From Comamonadaceae bacterium (GTDB lineage Bacteria; Pseudomonadota; Gammaproteobacteria; Burkholderiales; Burkholderiaceae_C): a DNA stretch of 64,000 nucleotides. This document shows, one piece after another, positions 44,015 to 52,598 of this stretch. The stretch is from the NCBI GenBank assembly GCA_947450765.1, contig CANFXC010000004.1, positions 30,592 to 94,591 of the forward strand. Reading direction: 5' to 3'. The translations under genes were made by a program, and so were the position numbers. How positions within the stretch are numbered: position 1 is the first letter of the stretch; each line of letters opens with the position of its first letter. The notes beneath the pieces are model-generated. The model saw nothing but the letters and a program-made list of their open reading frames with translations. It was not told the origin of the DNA and searched no databases.

Positions 44015-44254
44015 TCAGCCTCGATTGCCGCCGGTGGGAGGGTGCCGCCTGCGCAGCGGGTCTAGCAGCGGCCCCAAACCGTTGTGGTCGATCTCCAGCA
44101 TGAGCGCCAGCAGCCGACCAATTTCGCCTTTTGGAAAGCCTTCCCGGGAAAACCAGACCAAGTAATTGCCCGGCAAATCAGCCATCAACCGGCCTTTGTA
44201 TTTGCCAAAAGGCATTTGGCGGGTCACCAGCAGTTCAAGGTCGTCGGGGTTCAT
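44015..44254 (-). CDS. Small DUF3820-type protein
   Basis: A 79-residue protein with MPFGKYKGRLMADLPGNYLVWF and a trailing GEIGRLLALMLEID, the signature of the DUF3820/putative quorum-sensing-regulated virulence factor family. The domain resembles a small nucleotide or nucleic-acid-associated module. The ATG at 44254 starts the conserved region; 22 bases separate it from the SUI1 gene upstream. Confidence 0.82.
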   Translation of the reverse strand: MNPDDLELLVTRQMPFGKYKGRLMADLPGNYLVWFSREGFPKGEIGRLLALMLEIDHNGLGPLLDPLRRRHPPTGGNRG

Positions 44255-44276
44255 GTGCGTTGCTTTGATGTGCGGC

Positions 44277-44639
44277 TCAGCCACCAGCCAACTTGACGGT
44301 GTAGCCCTTGTCCACCAGCTGGCGCTGCACCAGTTCGCGGTGATCGCCCTGCACTTCAATCACGCCGTCTTTCACAGTACCGCCAGAGCCGCAAGCGGCT
44401 TTGAGTTGCTTGCCCAGCTGCGTCAGAGCCGCGTCATCTAAGGGCACGCCCTGAATCAAGGTCACGGTTTTACCGCCCCGGCCCTTGGCTGACCTGGAAA
44501 CGCGCACCACGCCATCAGTGGCAAGCCGGGGCTTGGCGCTTTTGCAAATGCACTGGGCCACCGCTTGGCGGCAATCTGGACAGGTACGCCCGGTGTCGGT
44601 CGAATAGACGAGGCCACTGCTGGCGAGCTTGCTTTTCAT
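44277..44639 (-). CDS. SUI1/eIF1-like translation factor (YciH type)
   Basis: A 120-residue protein. The N-terminus has a CPDCRQAVAQCIC zinc-ribbon-like cluster, and the C-terminal about 75 residues form the SUI1 domain (GRGGKTVTLIQGVPLDDAALTQLGKQLKAACGSGGTVKDG...IEVQGDH). The homologous YciH binds the small ribosomal subunit and affects start-site fidelity. It is divergent from gloB, with 153 bases between them. Confidence 0.9.
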   Translation of the reverse strand: MKSKLASSGLVYSTDTGRTCPDCRQAVAQCICKSAKPRLATDGVVRVSRSAKGRGGKTVTLIQGVPLDDAALTQLGKQLKAACGSGGTVKDGVIEVQGDHRELVQRQLVDKGYTVKLAGG

Positions 44640-44792
44640 AGGGTCTGGGAAAATGGATTGAGCAATCTGTGACGGCATATTTTGCAGCAAGCGGGCACCG
44701 TCTAGTCTCGCCTCGGAACAGCCTTGCATTGAACAGTGCGATACAGAGCACTCCTAAAATGAGCTGATGAACCACACCACACAAGGCCACGC

Positions 44793-45584
44793 ATGATTGT
44801 TGAACGAATCTGGACCGGCAACAGCCTGCGTAATTTCAACTACCTGATTGCCTGCCCCGACACCGGCGAAGCCTTGGCGATTGATCCGCTGGACCACGAA
44901 AAATGCCTGGCCACCGCCAAGGCCAAGGGCTGGAACATCACCCAGATTCTCAACACGCATGAGCACCACGACCACATCGGTGGCAATGCCGAAGTGGTGG
45001 CTGCCACCGGTGCCAAAGTGATTGCGCACCACAAGGCCGCTGGCAAGATTCCGGGCATGGACCGCGGCGTACAAGCCGGTGACGTCATCAAGGTGGGCAA
45101 GCACATTGAGCTGGAGTGTCTGGACACGCCGGGCCACACTTATTGCCACATTTGCCTGTGTGCGCACGCCGAGCAACCCGCGCTTTTTTCAGGTGACACC
45201 TTGTTCAATGCCGGTGCCGGGAACGTCCACAACGGCGGCGATGTCGAAGCGCTGTACAGCAGCTTCACCGAGCAATTGATGCGCCTGCCAGACAACACCC
45301 GCATCTTTCCTGGCCACGATTACATCGAGAGCAATCTGAAGTTCACGCTGGCCCGTGAGCCGGACAACGCGGCTGCCAAAGCACTCTTGCCGAAGGTCGC
45401 GAGTCACGACCCGGCGACGTCCATCGTGACGACGCTGAAAGACGAAAAAGAGTTCAACACCTTCATGAGGCTGAGCAACGCCAGTGTCATCGCTCAACTG
45501 CGTGACAGCTTCCCCGACTTGCCTGCAGAACCGGATGCCAAGACAGTCTTCAAGAAGCTGCGGGAGCTGCGCAACGCTTGGTGA
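44793..45584 (+). CDS. gloB: Hydroxyacylglutathione hydrolase (glyoxalase II)
   Basis: A 263-residue metallo-beta-lactamase-fold enzyme. The binuclear metal motif THEHHDHIGG lies near residue 55, with further ligands in DTPGHTYCHICL, FSGDTLFNAGAGN and PGHDY. GloB hydrolyses S-D-lactoylglutathione made by glyoxalase I to D-lactate and glutathione, completing methylglyoxal detoxification. The C-terminal glutathione-binding helix region (NTFMRLSNASVIAQLRD, then VFKKLRELRNAW) is present, so this is a full-length GloB. Confidence 0.94.
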   Translation: MIVERIWTGNSLRNFNYLIACPDTGEALAIDPLDHEKCLATAKAKGWNITQILNTHEHHDHIGGNAEVVAATGAKVIAHHKAAGKIPGMDRGVQAGDVIKVGKHIELECLDTPGHTYCHICLCAHAEQPALFSGDTLFNAGAGNVHNGGDVEALYSSFTEQLMRLPDNTRIFPGHDYIESNLKFTLAREPDNAAAKALLPKVASHDPATSIVTTLKDEKEFNTFMRLSNASVIAQLRDSFPDLPAEPDAKTVFKKLRELRNAW

Positions 45585-45590
45585 GTTTTA

Positions 45591-45623
45591 AAGGCTTGCT
45601 GGATGCGTTGTTCAGCAAGCCTT
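45591..45623. other. Perfect 11-base inverted repeat at a convergent gene junction
   Basis: AAGGCTTGCTG and its exact complement CAGCAAGCCTT flank an 11-base loop, between the gloB stop and the 3' end of the aminotransferase gene (overlapping its last codons). It lacks a T-run on either side, so a stem-loop attenuating both transcripts is possible but a classic terminator is not proven. Confidence 0.55.
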
Positions 45624-46805
45624 GCCGAGCCGGCCAATGCCCTCTTCAATCTTCGCCACATCGGCCGTGGCGAAGCTGAAGCGCAGCGTTGACATGTCCG
45701 GGTCAGCCGCATAAAACGGCGCACCAGGCACAAATGCCACGCCTTGCGCAATGGCTTTTTTGGCGAACTCGGCAGCGTCTTTGGTTTTGCCGTGGGCACC
45801 TGTGAGTCGGGCCCAAAAGAACAAACCACCCTCGGGTTGCGTGAATTCAATCGCATCGCCCAGTTCACGCTTCAAGCCAGCGCCCATGGCTGCGGCACGC
45901 TCGGCGTACACAGCGCGCACCCGTGCCAAGGTGGCCGGCATGCGACCTGCTTTGAGGTACTGCGCGGCTGTGGCTTGGGCGAAGGTGCTGGTGTGTGCGT
46001 CGCTGAACTGCTTGCACATCGTGGCTTTGGCCAGCAACTCAGCCGGCGCAATCATCCAGCCGACCCGCAAGCCCGGGCTCAAGACCTTGCTCATGCTGCC
46101 GCAATATGCCAGCCACTCGCGGCTGCCGGGAACATCACGGCTGAGCGCCAACAAGCTGGGCGGCGGCGCATCATGAAAATACAAGTCACCGTACGGATCG
46201 TCTTCAATCACCAGCGTTTGGTACTTGACAGCCAACGCCAAGACTTTTTTGCGGCGCTCTAAATTGAGCAAGGCACCACTCGGGTTGCCAAAAGTCGGGA
46301 TCAGGTAGACGAACTTGGGTTTGTGTTCGGCGATGAGTTTTTCGAGGGCCTCCGTTTGCACGCCATGCTCATCAATCGGTGCGCTGATGATGTCTGCGCC
46401 GTAAAGGCGAAAGCACTGAATGGTGGCCAGAAAAGTCGGGCCTTCGACAATTACTTTGTCGCCCGGGTTGATCATGGTCTTGCCAAGCAAGTCCAGAGCT
46501 TGCTGACTGCCAGTGGTGACGATCATGCCGTCGGGCTCCACCGCAACGCCTTTGGCGGCCATGAAGGCGGCAAGTTGTTCGCGCAGCGGGTTGTAGCCCT
46601 CGGTCGCACCGTATTGCAAGGCACCGCCGGCTTCCTCGGTCAAGGCCAGATTGACGGCCTCCCGAATCCCTTCCACGTCAAACATGGCGCTGTCCGGAAA
46701 ACCACCGGCAAAGCTGATAATGCCAGGCTTGCCAAGCAGTTTGAAAAGCTCACGGATAGCAGAGGTTTCGACATTGTTCAGGCGGTCGGCAAATGGCAGC
46801 GGCAT
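45612..46805 (-). CDS. Class I/II PLP-dependent aminotransferase (2-aminoadipate/LysN-like)
   Basis: A 397-residue fold-type I aminotransferase. LFKLLGKPGIISFAGGFPDSAMFD is typical of the LysN/MocR-related group. The PLP lysine is in SMSKVLSPGLRVGW near residue 247, with YLIPTFGNPSG and VIEDDPYGDL upstream. It transfers amino groups between 2-oxoglutarate and amino acids such as aminoadipate, leucine or aromatics. It has no helix-turn-helix domain. It is divergent from nth. Confidence 0.92.
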   Translation of the reverse strand: MPLPFADRLNNVETSAIRELFKLLGKPGIISFAGGFPDSAMFDVEGIREAVNLALTEEAGGALQYGATEGYNPLREQLAAFMAAKGVAVEPDGMIVTTGSQQALDLLGKTMINPGDKVIVEGPTFLATIQCFRLYGADIISAPIDEHGVQTEALEKLIAEHKPKFVYLIPTFGNPSGALLNLERRKKVLALAVKYQTLVIEDDPYGDLYFHDAPPPSLLALSRDVPGSREWLAYCGSMSKVLSPGLRVGWMIAPAELLAKATMCKQFSDAHTSTFAQATAAQYLKAGRMPATLARVRAVYAERAAAMGAGLKRELGDAIEFTQPEGGLFFWARLTGAHGKTKDAAEFAKKAIAQGVAFVPGAPFYAADPDMSTLRFSFATADVAKIEEGIGRLGKAC

Positions 46806-46897
46806 GGGGCACTCTCAGGGGGATGAAATTCACACAAGAGTTAGATGTTAACGCCGTTAAGAAGTCAAGACGACCGGCGCAGCCTAAACTGCCGAGC

Positions 46898-47560
46898 ATG
46901 AAATCTGCCGCCATCGCTTCATTTTTTGCCACGCTCAAAGCCGCCAACCCGCTGCCGGTGACCGAGCTCGAATACACCAGCGTCTTTGAATTGTTGGCCG
47001 CCGTGCTGCTGTCGGCCCAAGCCACCGACGTCAGCGTGAACAAAGCCACGCGCAAGCTTTTTCCTGTGGCCAACACGCCGCAAAAGATGCTCGCCCTCGG
47101 GCTGGAAGGGCTTGAGAATTACATCAAGACCATCGGCCTGTTCCGCAGCAAAGCCAAGCACCTGCTGCAGACCTGCCAGATCCTGTTAGAACGCCACGGT
47201 GGCCACGTGCCGCGCACCCGCGAAGCGCTGCAGGGACTGCCGGGCGTCGGCCGCAAGACCGCCAACGTGGTACTGAACTCGGCCTTTGGTGAAGCCGTGA
47301 TGGCGGTCGACACGCATATTTTTCGGGTCAGCAACCGTACCGGTCTGGCCCCAGGAAAAAACGTCGACGAAGTCGAGGCCGGCTTGATGAAGCGTATACC
47401 GCCCGAGTACTTGGTGGACGCGCACCATTGGCTTATCTTGCACGGGCGCTACATTTGCCAAGCGCGCACGCCGCAGTGCTGGCAATGCGGCGTCAGCCAG
47501 TTTTGCGACTACAAGCCGAAGACGCTCAAGCCAGGGATGTCGGAGACATCGCTGCGCTAA
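46898..47560 (+). CDS. nth: Endonuclease III
   Basis: A 220-residue DNA glycosylase/AP lyase. The features are LLSAQATDVSVNKATRKLF, the helix-hairpin-helix LPGVGRKTANVVLN with the catalytic Lys, VDTHIFRVSNR with the catalytic Asp, and a C-terminal 4Fe-4S loop (C-x6-C-x2-C-x5-C in CQARTPQCWQCGVSQFC). It removes oxidised pyrimidines. The ATG at 46898 matches the family's N-terminus; an in-frame ATG at 46823 would add 25 unneeded residues. Confidence 0.94.
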   Translation: MKSAAIASFFATLKAANPLPVTELEYTSVFELLAAVLLSAQATDVSVNKATRKLFPVANTPQKMLALGLEGLENYIKTIGLFRSKAKHLLQTCQILLERHGGHVPRTREALQGLPGVGRKTANVVLNSAFGEAVMAVDTHIFRVSNRTGLAPGKNVDEVEAGLMKRIPPEYLVDAHHWLILHGRYICQARTPQCWQCGVSQFCDYKPKTLKPGMSETSLR

Positions 47561-47566
47561 AAGGGA

Positions 47567-49060
47567 TCAGGGGAGGTCCAGCAACGCATCCAGCACGCCC
47601 GCGTCAAAGTGCTTTTCTGCGTAATCGGCCAGTCCGTCAAAGACGCTGTCCAGCGTTGGTGCCGTGTGACCAAACAGCGCCTGCATCACCGCGCTGTCTT
47701 CAAACATGCCGTGCAAATACAGCCCCAACACATTACCCGCTGCGTTTTGCCAAGCAAGGTCGTCGGCCATCACCGGCTGCGCCAAGTCCCCAGCGGCCGC
47801 CATGGCGCTGTGCGGTGCGGTCTTGCCGTGGTGAATTTCGTAGCCGTGCATGGACACGCCCGACAGTGCCGCCCAAGGCCCGTGCAACTGCGTGAAGCTG
47901 GCTTGCCGGCGCCGCACGGTTTTAACTTCATCGAACAGCGTGACCACCGGCAACAAGCCGAGTCCGGGGCCATTGCCGTCAATGCCATGCAGGTCAATCA
48001 GCGCTTCACCGAGCATTTGCAGGCCACCACAAATGCCCAGCAGCGCCCGTCCTTGCGCGGCATGCTGCGCCACGGCGTGATCTAAGCCCTGCGTGCGCAG
48101 CCAGGCCAAGTCGCTGCTGGTGTGCTTGGAGCCGGGCAAGATCACCCAGTCAGCATCCAGAATATCGGCGGGACTGCGCGCCCATGTGAGGCGCACGCCG
48201 GGGATGTTTTTGAGCGGCTGAAATTCGTCCAGATTGCTGATGCGCGGATACGCCACCACGGCAATTCGCAAGCTTTTAGTTGCGTCTTGGCCAGAGCTTG
48301 GCCCGGTGCTTGGCCCTGCCACAGCCCGGTCAAACATGCCGTCTTCTTCCGGCAGACCGTGTTGCCACCACATCGGCAAGGTCGCCACGGTGGGCACGCC
48401 CGTGAGCGCTTGCAGCATCTCGGGTCCCGGTGCGAGCAAGGCCGCATCGCCCCTGAATTTATTCAGCACGAAGCCGCGTATCAGCGCGCGTTCCTCAGCG
48501 GCCAGCAAGGCCCACGTGCCGTAAAGGTGCGCAAAAGCGCCGCCCCGGTCGATGTCCGTGACGATCAGACAGGCCGCCTGCGCATGCAAGGCCACGCGCA
48601 TGTTGACGATGTCGCAGCTGCGCAAATTGATCTCCGCCGGTGAACCCGCGCCTTCGATCACCACCACGTCGTTGTCTTCGCGCAGCGCGTCTAGCGCTTG
48701 CACCACGGTGGGCCACAGCAGTTCGCTGCGTGTGCGCCAGTCGGTGCGAGAGAGCTCGGCGCTCACTTGGCCCAGCAAGATGACTTGGCTGCGGGTGTCG
48801 TTCTCAGGTTTCAGCAACACCGGGTTCATGCGCACATCGGGCACGGCCCGCGCCGCCAGCGCTTGAAAATACTGGGCGCTGCCAATTTCAGATCCCTGCG
48901 ACGGCCCGTCCACCACGCGGGCGTTGTTGCTCATGTTCTGCGCTTTAAAAGGCGCGACCTTGAACCCCTGACGGGCGTAATAGCGGCACAGCGCCGTCGT
49001 CAGCCAGCTCTTGCCTGCGCCACTGCTGGTGCCCAGCACCATGATGCATTGAGCGGTCAT
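47567..49060 (-). CDS. cobQ: Cobyric acid synthase
   Basis: A 497-residue glutamine-dependent amidase. An N-terminal dethiobiotin synthase-like domain (TSSGAGKSWLTTALCRYY, then PFKAQNMSNN) is followed by a triad-type glutaminase domain with the nucleophile Cys in GICGGLQMLG and a late His in LYLHGMFE. It amidates adenosylcobyrinic acid a,c-diamide at four side chains. The ATG at 49060 opens directly onto the family start MTAQCIMVLGTSSG. It is the last gene of the cobalamin operon, 16 bases after btuD, and the only biosynthetic gene there, so it may act on imported corrinoids. Confidence 0.93.
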   Translation of the reverse strand: MTAQCIMVLGTSSGAGKSWLTTALCRYYARQGFKVAPFKAQNMSNNARVVDGPSQGSEIGSAQYFQALAARAVPDVRMNPVLLKPENDTRSQVILLGQVSAELSRTDWRTRSELLWPTVVQALDALREDNDVVVIEGAGSPAEINLRSCDIVNMRVALHAQAACLIVTDIDRGGAFAHLYGTWALLAAEERALIRGFVLNKFRGDAALLAPGPEMLQALTGVPTVATLPMWWQHGLPEEDGMFDRAVAGPSTGPSSGQDATKSLRIAVVAYPRISNLDEFQPLKNIPGVRLTWARSPADILDADWVILPGSKHTSSDLAWLRTQGLDHAVAQHAAQGRALLGICGGLQMLGEALIDLHGIDGNGPGLGLLPVVTLFDEVKTVRRRQASFTQLHGPWAALSGVSMHGYEIHHGKTAPHSAMAAAGDLAQPVMADDLAWQNAAGNVLGLYLHGMFEDSAVMQALFGHTAPTLDSVFDGLADYAEKHFDAGVLDALLDLP

Positions 49061-49076
49061 GCGGTCATGCCACGTT

Positions 49077-49850
49077 TCAAAGCCGTGGCACCGCCAGCCA
49101 TTGGCCAGCGAGCTGAAAAATCGCAATCCGGCATTCAAACACCTGCTCCAGCGCGCTGTGGGTAGCCGCATCATGGCAAGCGCCCTGATGGACGACACGC
49201 CCTTTTTGCATGACCAACATGTCGTCTGCCTGCAAGGCCAAAGACAGCTCGTGCAACACGCTGACCACGGTTTTTCCTTCGGCCACCAGCGCGCGCACCA
49301 ACAGCAACCAGTCGGCTTGGTGCGGCGGGTCTAAGTTGGCCAGTGGTTCATCCATCAACAGCACCTGCGCCTCAACCGCCAAGGCCCGAGCCAGCAGCAC
49401 TCGCTGGCGCTCCCCAGCCGACAACTGCCCAACCAGCCGATGCCGCCAGTCCCAAGCCTGCGTCGCCCCCAAGGCACGGGCCACGGCAGCATGATCAGAA
49501 GCGGCTGGTCCGGCCAGCCAAGGCTGGTGCGGCAAACGACCCAGCATGACGAGGTCGTAGACCCGCAAGTCGTCGGCCGAGCTTTCGCCCTGCCCCAGCC
49601 ACGCCAGTTGTTGCGCCCGTTCGCGGCCGCTGTAAGCCAGCAAGGGCCGGTTCAACAGATCCACCTCGCCGGTGTGCGGTAACAGCCCGGCCAACACGCG
49701 GAGCAAGGTCGATTTGCCGGCACCATTGGGCCCGACCACGCTGGTCCAGCAACCGGCACGCAGACCTAAGGAAACGTCATGCAACACGGGCACGCCGCCC
49801 AGTGACGCGCCCACATGGCGGGCTTGTAAAGCCAAATTTAATTCGTTCAT
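49077..49850 (-). CDS. btuD: Cobalamin ABC transporter ATP-binding protein
   Basis: A 257-residue ATPase of the FecE/BtuD group, with Walker A GPNGAGKST near residue 41, signature LSAGERQR near 143, Walker B LLMDEP and switch His in VLHELSLAL. It powers vitamin B12 import with BtuC. It is coupled to btuC by a four-base overlap. Confidence 0.93.
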   Translation of the reverse strand: MNELNLALQARHVGASLGGVPVLHDVSLGLRAGCWTSVVGPNGAGKSTLLRVLAGLLPHTGEVDLLNRPLLAYSGRERAQQLAWLGQGESSADDLRVYDLVMLGRLPHQPWLAGPAASDHAAVARALGATQAWDWRHRLVGQLSAGERQRVLLARALAVEAQVLLMDEPLANLDPPHQADWLLLVRALVAEGKTVVSVLHELSLALQADDMLVMQKGRVVHQGACHDAATHSALEQVFECRIAIFQLAGQWLAVPRL

Positions 49851-50863
49851 GAGCGTGGACCCGCAACGCCTTGGCGGTGCATCAGCCAGAGCAAATAAGC
49901 GCCGCCCAAGACCGCCGTCAACACGCCCACCGGCAACTCACGCGGTGCCAAAACCGATCTCGCCAACAAATCTGCGGCCAACAGCAACACGGCGCCGGTC
50001 AGGCTGGCGAGACCGATCAATCGGCCCGGCGTGGTCTTGACCAACGACCGCACCAAATGCGGCGCAGCCAAGCCAACAAATGCAATCAAACCCGTCTGCG
50101 CCACTGCGGTGCCGGTGGCCAGCGCCAGCACGCCGATGAGCGCGGCACGCAAAGCCGGCAAAGGCAAGCCCAGACTTTGCGCCGTGGTTTCGCCCAAAGC
50201 CAGACCGTCCAGCACCGGGCTCATGACCCACGCAGCCACCAGCGTGAACAACGCCACCGCAGCCATCAGCGCGCACGCCGGCCAAGCGACAAAGCTGGTG
50301 CTGCCGAGCATGAAAGATTGCATGGCCTGCATGATGCCCGGCGACAGCAACAAGGCCAGCGAGGTCAACGCGCCCAACACCACGCCCACCACCACGCCAG
50401 CCAGCAGCAGCCGCAACGTGTGTTGCACGCCTTGCGCCAGCAGCAGCGTCAGCAACACCGCCAAGACTGCACCCGTGAAGGCCGCACCGGCCAAGCCCAG
50501 CCGCGCCAGCCATTCAGTGGCCAGTGGTGAAACGCCCAACAAGGCCATCGCCAAAGCCACGCCCAGCGAAGCACCCGAGGCACTGCCCAGCAAATAAGGA
50601 TCAGCCAAGGGATTGCGAAACAAGCCTTGGGCCACGGCACCGGCCAGCCCGAGCAAGGCACCCGCCAACCAAGCACCCACGCTGCGCGGTAAGCGAATGT
50701 CCCAAACGATCTGCCACGCCTGCGGGTCACGCCGCATGTCAGCCAGACTCTCCAGCCCAGTGCTGCCCACGCCCATGCCCAGCAGCAACAGCAGCGCACT
50801 CGCCAGCAACAAAACCAAAGCCAGCACGCGGCCCTGACGCGGCGGGTGTCCGGGCGACGTCAT
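49847..50863 (-). CDS. btuC: Cobalamin ABC transporter permease
   Basis: A 338-residue FecCD/BtuC-family permease with about ten helices and the LPRSVGAWLAGALLGLAGAVAQGLFRNPLADPYLLGSASGASLG motif region near residues 55-100, plus the coupling segment PHLVRSLVKTTPG. It forms the membrane channel for corrinoid uptake. It overlaps both btuF and btuD by four bases. Confidence 0.93.
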   Translation of the reverse strand: MTSPGHPPRQGRVLALVLLLASALLLLLGMGVGSTGLESLADMRRDPQAWQIVWDIRLPRSVGAWLAGALLGLAGAVAQGLFRNPLADPYLLGSASGASLGVALAMALLGVSPLATEWLARLGLAGAAFTGAVLAVLLTLLLAQGVQHTLRLLLAGVVVGVVLGALTSLALLLSPGIMQAMQSFMLGSTSFVAWPACALMAAVALFTLVAAWVMSPVLDGLALGETTAQSLGLPLPALRAALIGVLALATGTAVAQTGLIAFVGLAAPHLVRSLVKTTPGRLIGLASLTGAVLLLAADLLARSVLAPRELPVGVLTAVLGGAYLLWLMHRQGVAGPRS

Positions 50864-51756
50864 TTGCTTATTCCCATGGCTTGCATTTTTTCATTCAGAC
50901 AGCGCGCCATCAAACCAGCGGCTTCTGCCAAGCGCGGACCAGCCCGCACCAGCACATCAGCCTGCTCGGGGCTGAGCACGCAAACGCGCTGCTCACGCAC
51001 CGCCCGCATGCTGGCCCAGCCGGGGTACAGCACCAAGCCCTGCACACTGCGCCCGCCGACGATGATGACATCCGGATCAGCCCGCACCACGAACTCAGGG
51101 TTGAGTTGCGGGAAAGGCCCCAGCGCGCCCGGCACGCTGTTGCGCGCACCCAGTCGTGTGAGTGTTTCGCCAATGAAAGAAGACTCGCTGGCCGCGTAAG
51201 GGCCACGGCCCACCTCGACATACACCCGAGCTTGGCGTGCTGGCGCGGTCAAACTCTTGGCCACCGCATTCAGGCTGTTGTCCATGCGCTGCCACAAGCG
51301 CGCAGCGTGGTCATCGGGCAGGCCCAACACCACGCCGAGTGTGTGCAAAACACGCCGCAAGTCGGCATGTGTTTTAGGCTCTAGCGCCAGCACCTTGATG
51401 CCCAGTGACTGCAACCGCAAACTTGCGCGAGACGAACTCGCCAACAACACCAAGTCCGGTTTGAGCGCGACGATGGCCTCAATGCTCGGCTCCAGACCGG
51501 CACCCACCACGGGCAACTGCCGCACTTGGGCCGGGTAGTTGGAGTATTCGTCAACGCCCACCAAACGCTGGCATTGGTCCAGCGCGCAAACACTCTCGGT
51601 CAGCGACGGCAACAGACTGACGATGCGCTGCGGCGGCTGCGCCAGCGTGAGGGCAGTGCCTCGGTCATCGAAGACCTGCAATGCGTGAGCGGGGAAAACG
51701 ACCGCGCCACACGCCAACAGCCAAGCAAAAAAAACAAGCCGGCTGCGCTCACGCAT
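50860..51756 (-). CDS. btuF: Cobalamin-binding periplasmic protein
   Basis: A 298-residue helical-backbone receptor with a signal peptide (residues 1-25, ending near FPAHA) and PPQRIVSLLPSLTESVCAL, the BtuF-type start of the mature protein. VGVDEYSNYPAQVRQLPVVG and ALKPDLVLL follow. It delivers B12 to BtuCD. The ATG at 51756 overlaps the stop of another, signal-less binding protein by eight bases. Confidence 0.92.
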   Translation of the reverse strand: MRERSRLVFFAWLLACGAVVFPAHALQVFDDRGTALTLAQPPQRIVSLLPSLTESVCALDQCQRLVGVDEYSNYPAQVRQLPVVGAGLEPSIEAIVALKPDLVLLASSSRASLRLQSLGIKVLALEPKTHADLRRVLHTLGVVLGLPDDHAARLWQRMDNSLNAVAKSLTAPARQARVYVEVGRGPYAASESSFIGETLTRLGARNSVPGALGPFPQLNPEFVVRADPDVIIVGGRSVQGLVLYPGWASMRAVREQRVCVLSPEQADVLVRAGPRLAEAAGLMARCLNEKMQAMGISK

Positions 51757-52564
51757 GTTCAGCGCCCCAAGCCATGACGATGCGGTGCAACTGCTCCACG
51801 CCATCGGTCAATGCGGCTGGCCCTGGCTGCAAAATATCGGCTGATTTGATTTCGAAAATCTGCCCCGTTTTCACCGCATTCACCTCGCCCCAACCCGGCC
51901 GCGCCAACACATGCGCCGGCCTAAAACGCCGGCCGCACCACGACCCAACGATGATGTCCGGTTGCCGCGCCACGATGTCTGCGCCGTCAGCAATGATGCG
52001 GCCCTTGCCCATCGGCTCACGCGCCAGTTCAGGAAAGCAATCGTCACCACCGGCAATGCCGATCAGCTCCGAAACCCAGGCAATCGCGCTGATGTGCGGG
52101 TCGTACCATTCTTCAAAATAAACGCGCGGACGCCGCGGCAGCGTTGCCGCCACTTGCGCGATCTCGCTGAGCCGCTGCTGCATGACGGTGATGAGCGCCA
52201 GCCCTTTGTCAGCCTGCCCGACCATTGCCGCCAACTGAAACATCATCGAGAAAATTTCAGCCACGCTGCGCTGATTGAAGATCGTGACCTGCACACCCGC
52301 CCGAATGAGTTGCGCCGCAATGTCAGCCTGCAGATCAGAAAACCCGATCACACAGTCCGGCTTGAGTTCCACGATCTTGTCGATCTTGGCGCTCAAAAAA
52401 GCACTGACCTTCGGCTTGTCAACACGGGCTTGTGGCGGCCGCACGGTGTAGCCAGAAATCCCCACAATGCGCCGCTCCTCCCCCAACAGATAAAGCCACT
52501 CGGTGGGTTCTTCTGTGAGGCAGACGATGCGTTGGGGGCCTAAGTGACCAAGCGAACTAGACAT
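51749..52564 (-). CDS. Signal-less cobalamin/metallocorrinoid-binding-like protein
   Basis: A 271-residue member of the same helical-backbone binding-protein superfamily as BtuF (QRIVCLTEEPTEWLYLLGEERRIVGIS, then ELKPDCVIGFSDLQADIAAQL, FNQRSVAEIF), but it starts directly in the mature fold with no signal peptide or lipobox. It may act in the cytoplasm as a corrinoid carrier or be a diverged BtuF-like paralogue. It sits between btuB and btuF, 34 bases after btuB. Confidence 0.85.
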   Translation of the reverse strand: MSSSLGHLGPQRIVCLTEEPTEWLYLLGEERRIVGISGYTVRPPQARVDKPKVSAFLSAKIDKIVELKPDCVIGFSDLQADIAAQLIRAGVQVTIFNQRSVAEIFSMMFQLAAMVGQADKGLALITVMQQRLSEIAQVAATLPRRPRVYFEEWYDPHISAIAWVSELIGIAGGDDCFPELAREPMGKGRIIADGADIVARQPDIIVGSWCGRRFRPAHVLARPGWGEVNAVKTGQIFEIKSADILQPGPAALTDGVEQLHRIVMAWGAEHA

Positions 52565-52598
52565 AGCTAGCGATGTTAATGCGCTCGACCAACGACGT

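Noticed and set aside
44793..45584. GloB-like gene as a beta-lactamase
   Set aside because: The THEHHDHIGG motif and the C-terminal glutathione-binding region fit glyoxalase II.
45591..45623. Bidirectional Rho-independent terminator between gloB and the aminotransferase gene
   Set aside because: The stem is perfect but there is no T-run in either direction, so it is listed only as an inverted repeat.
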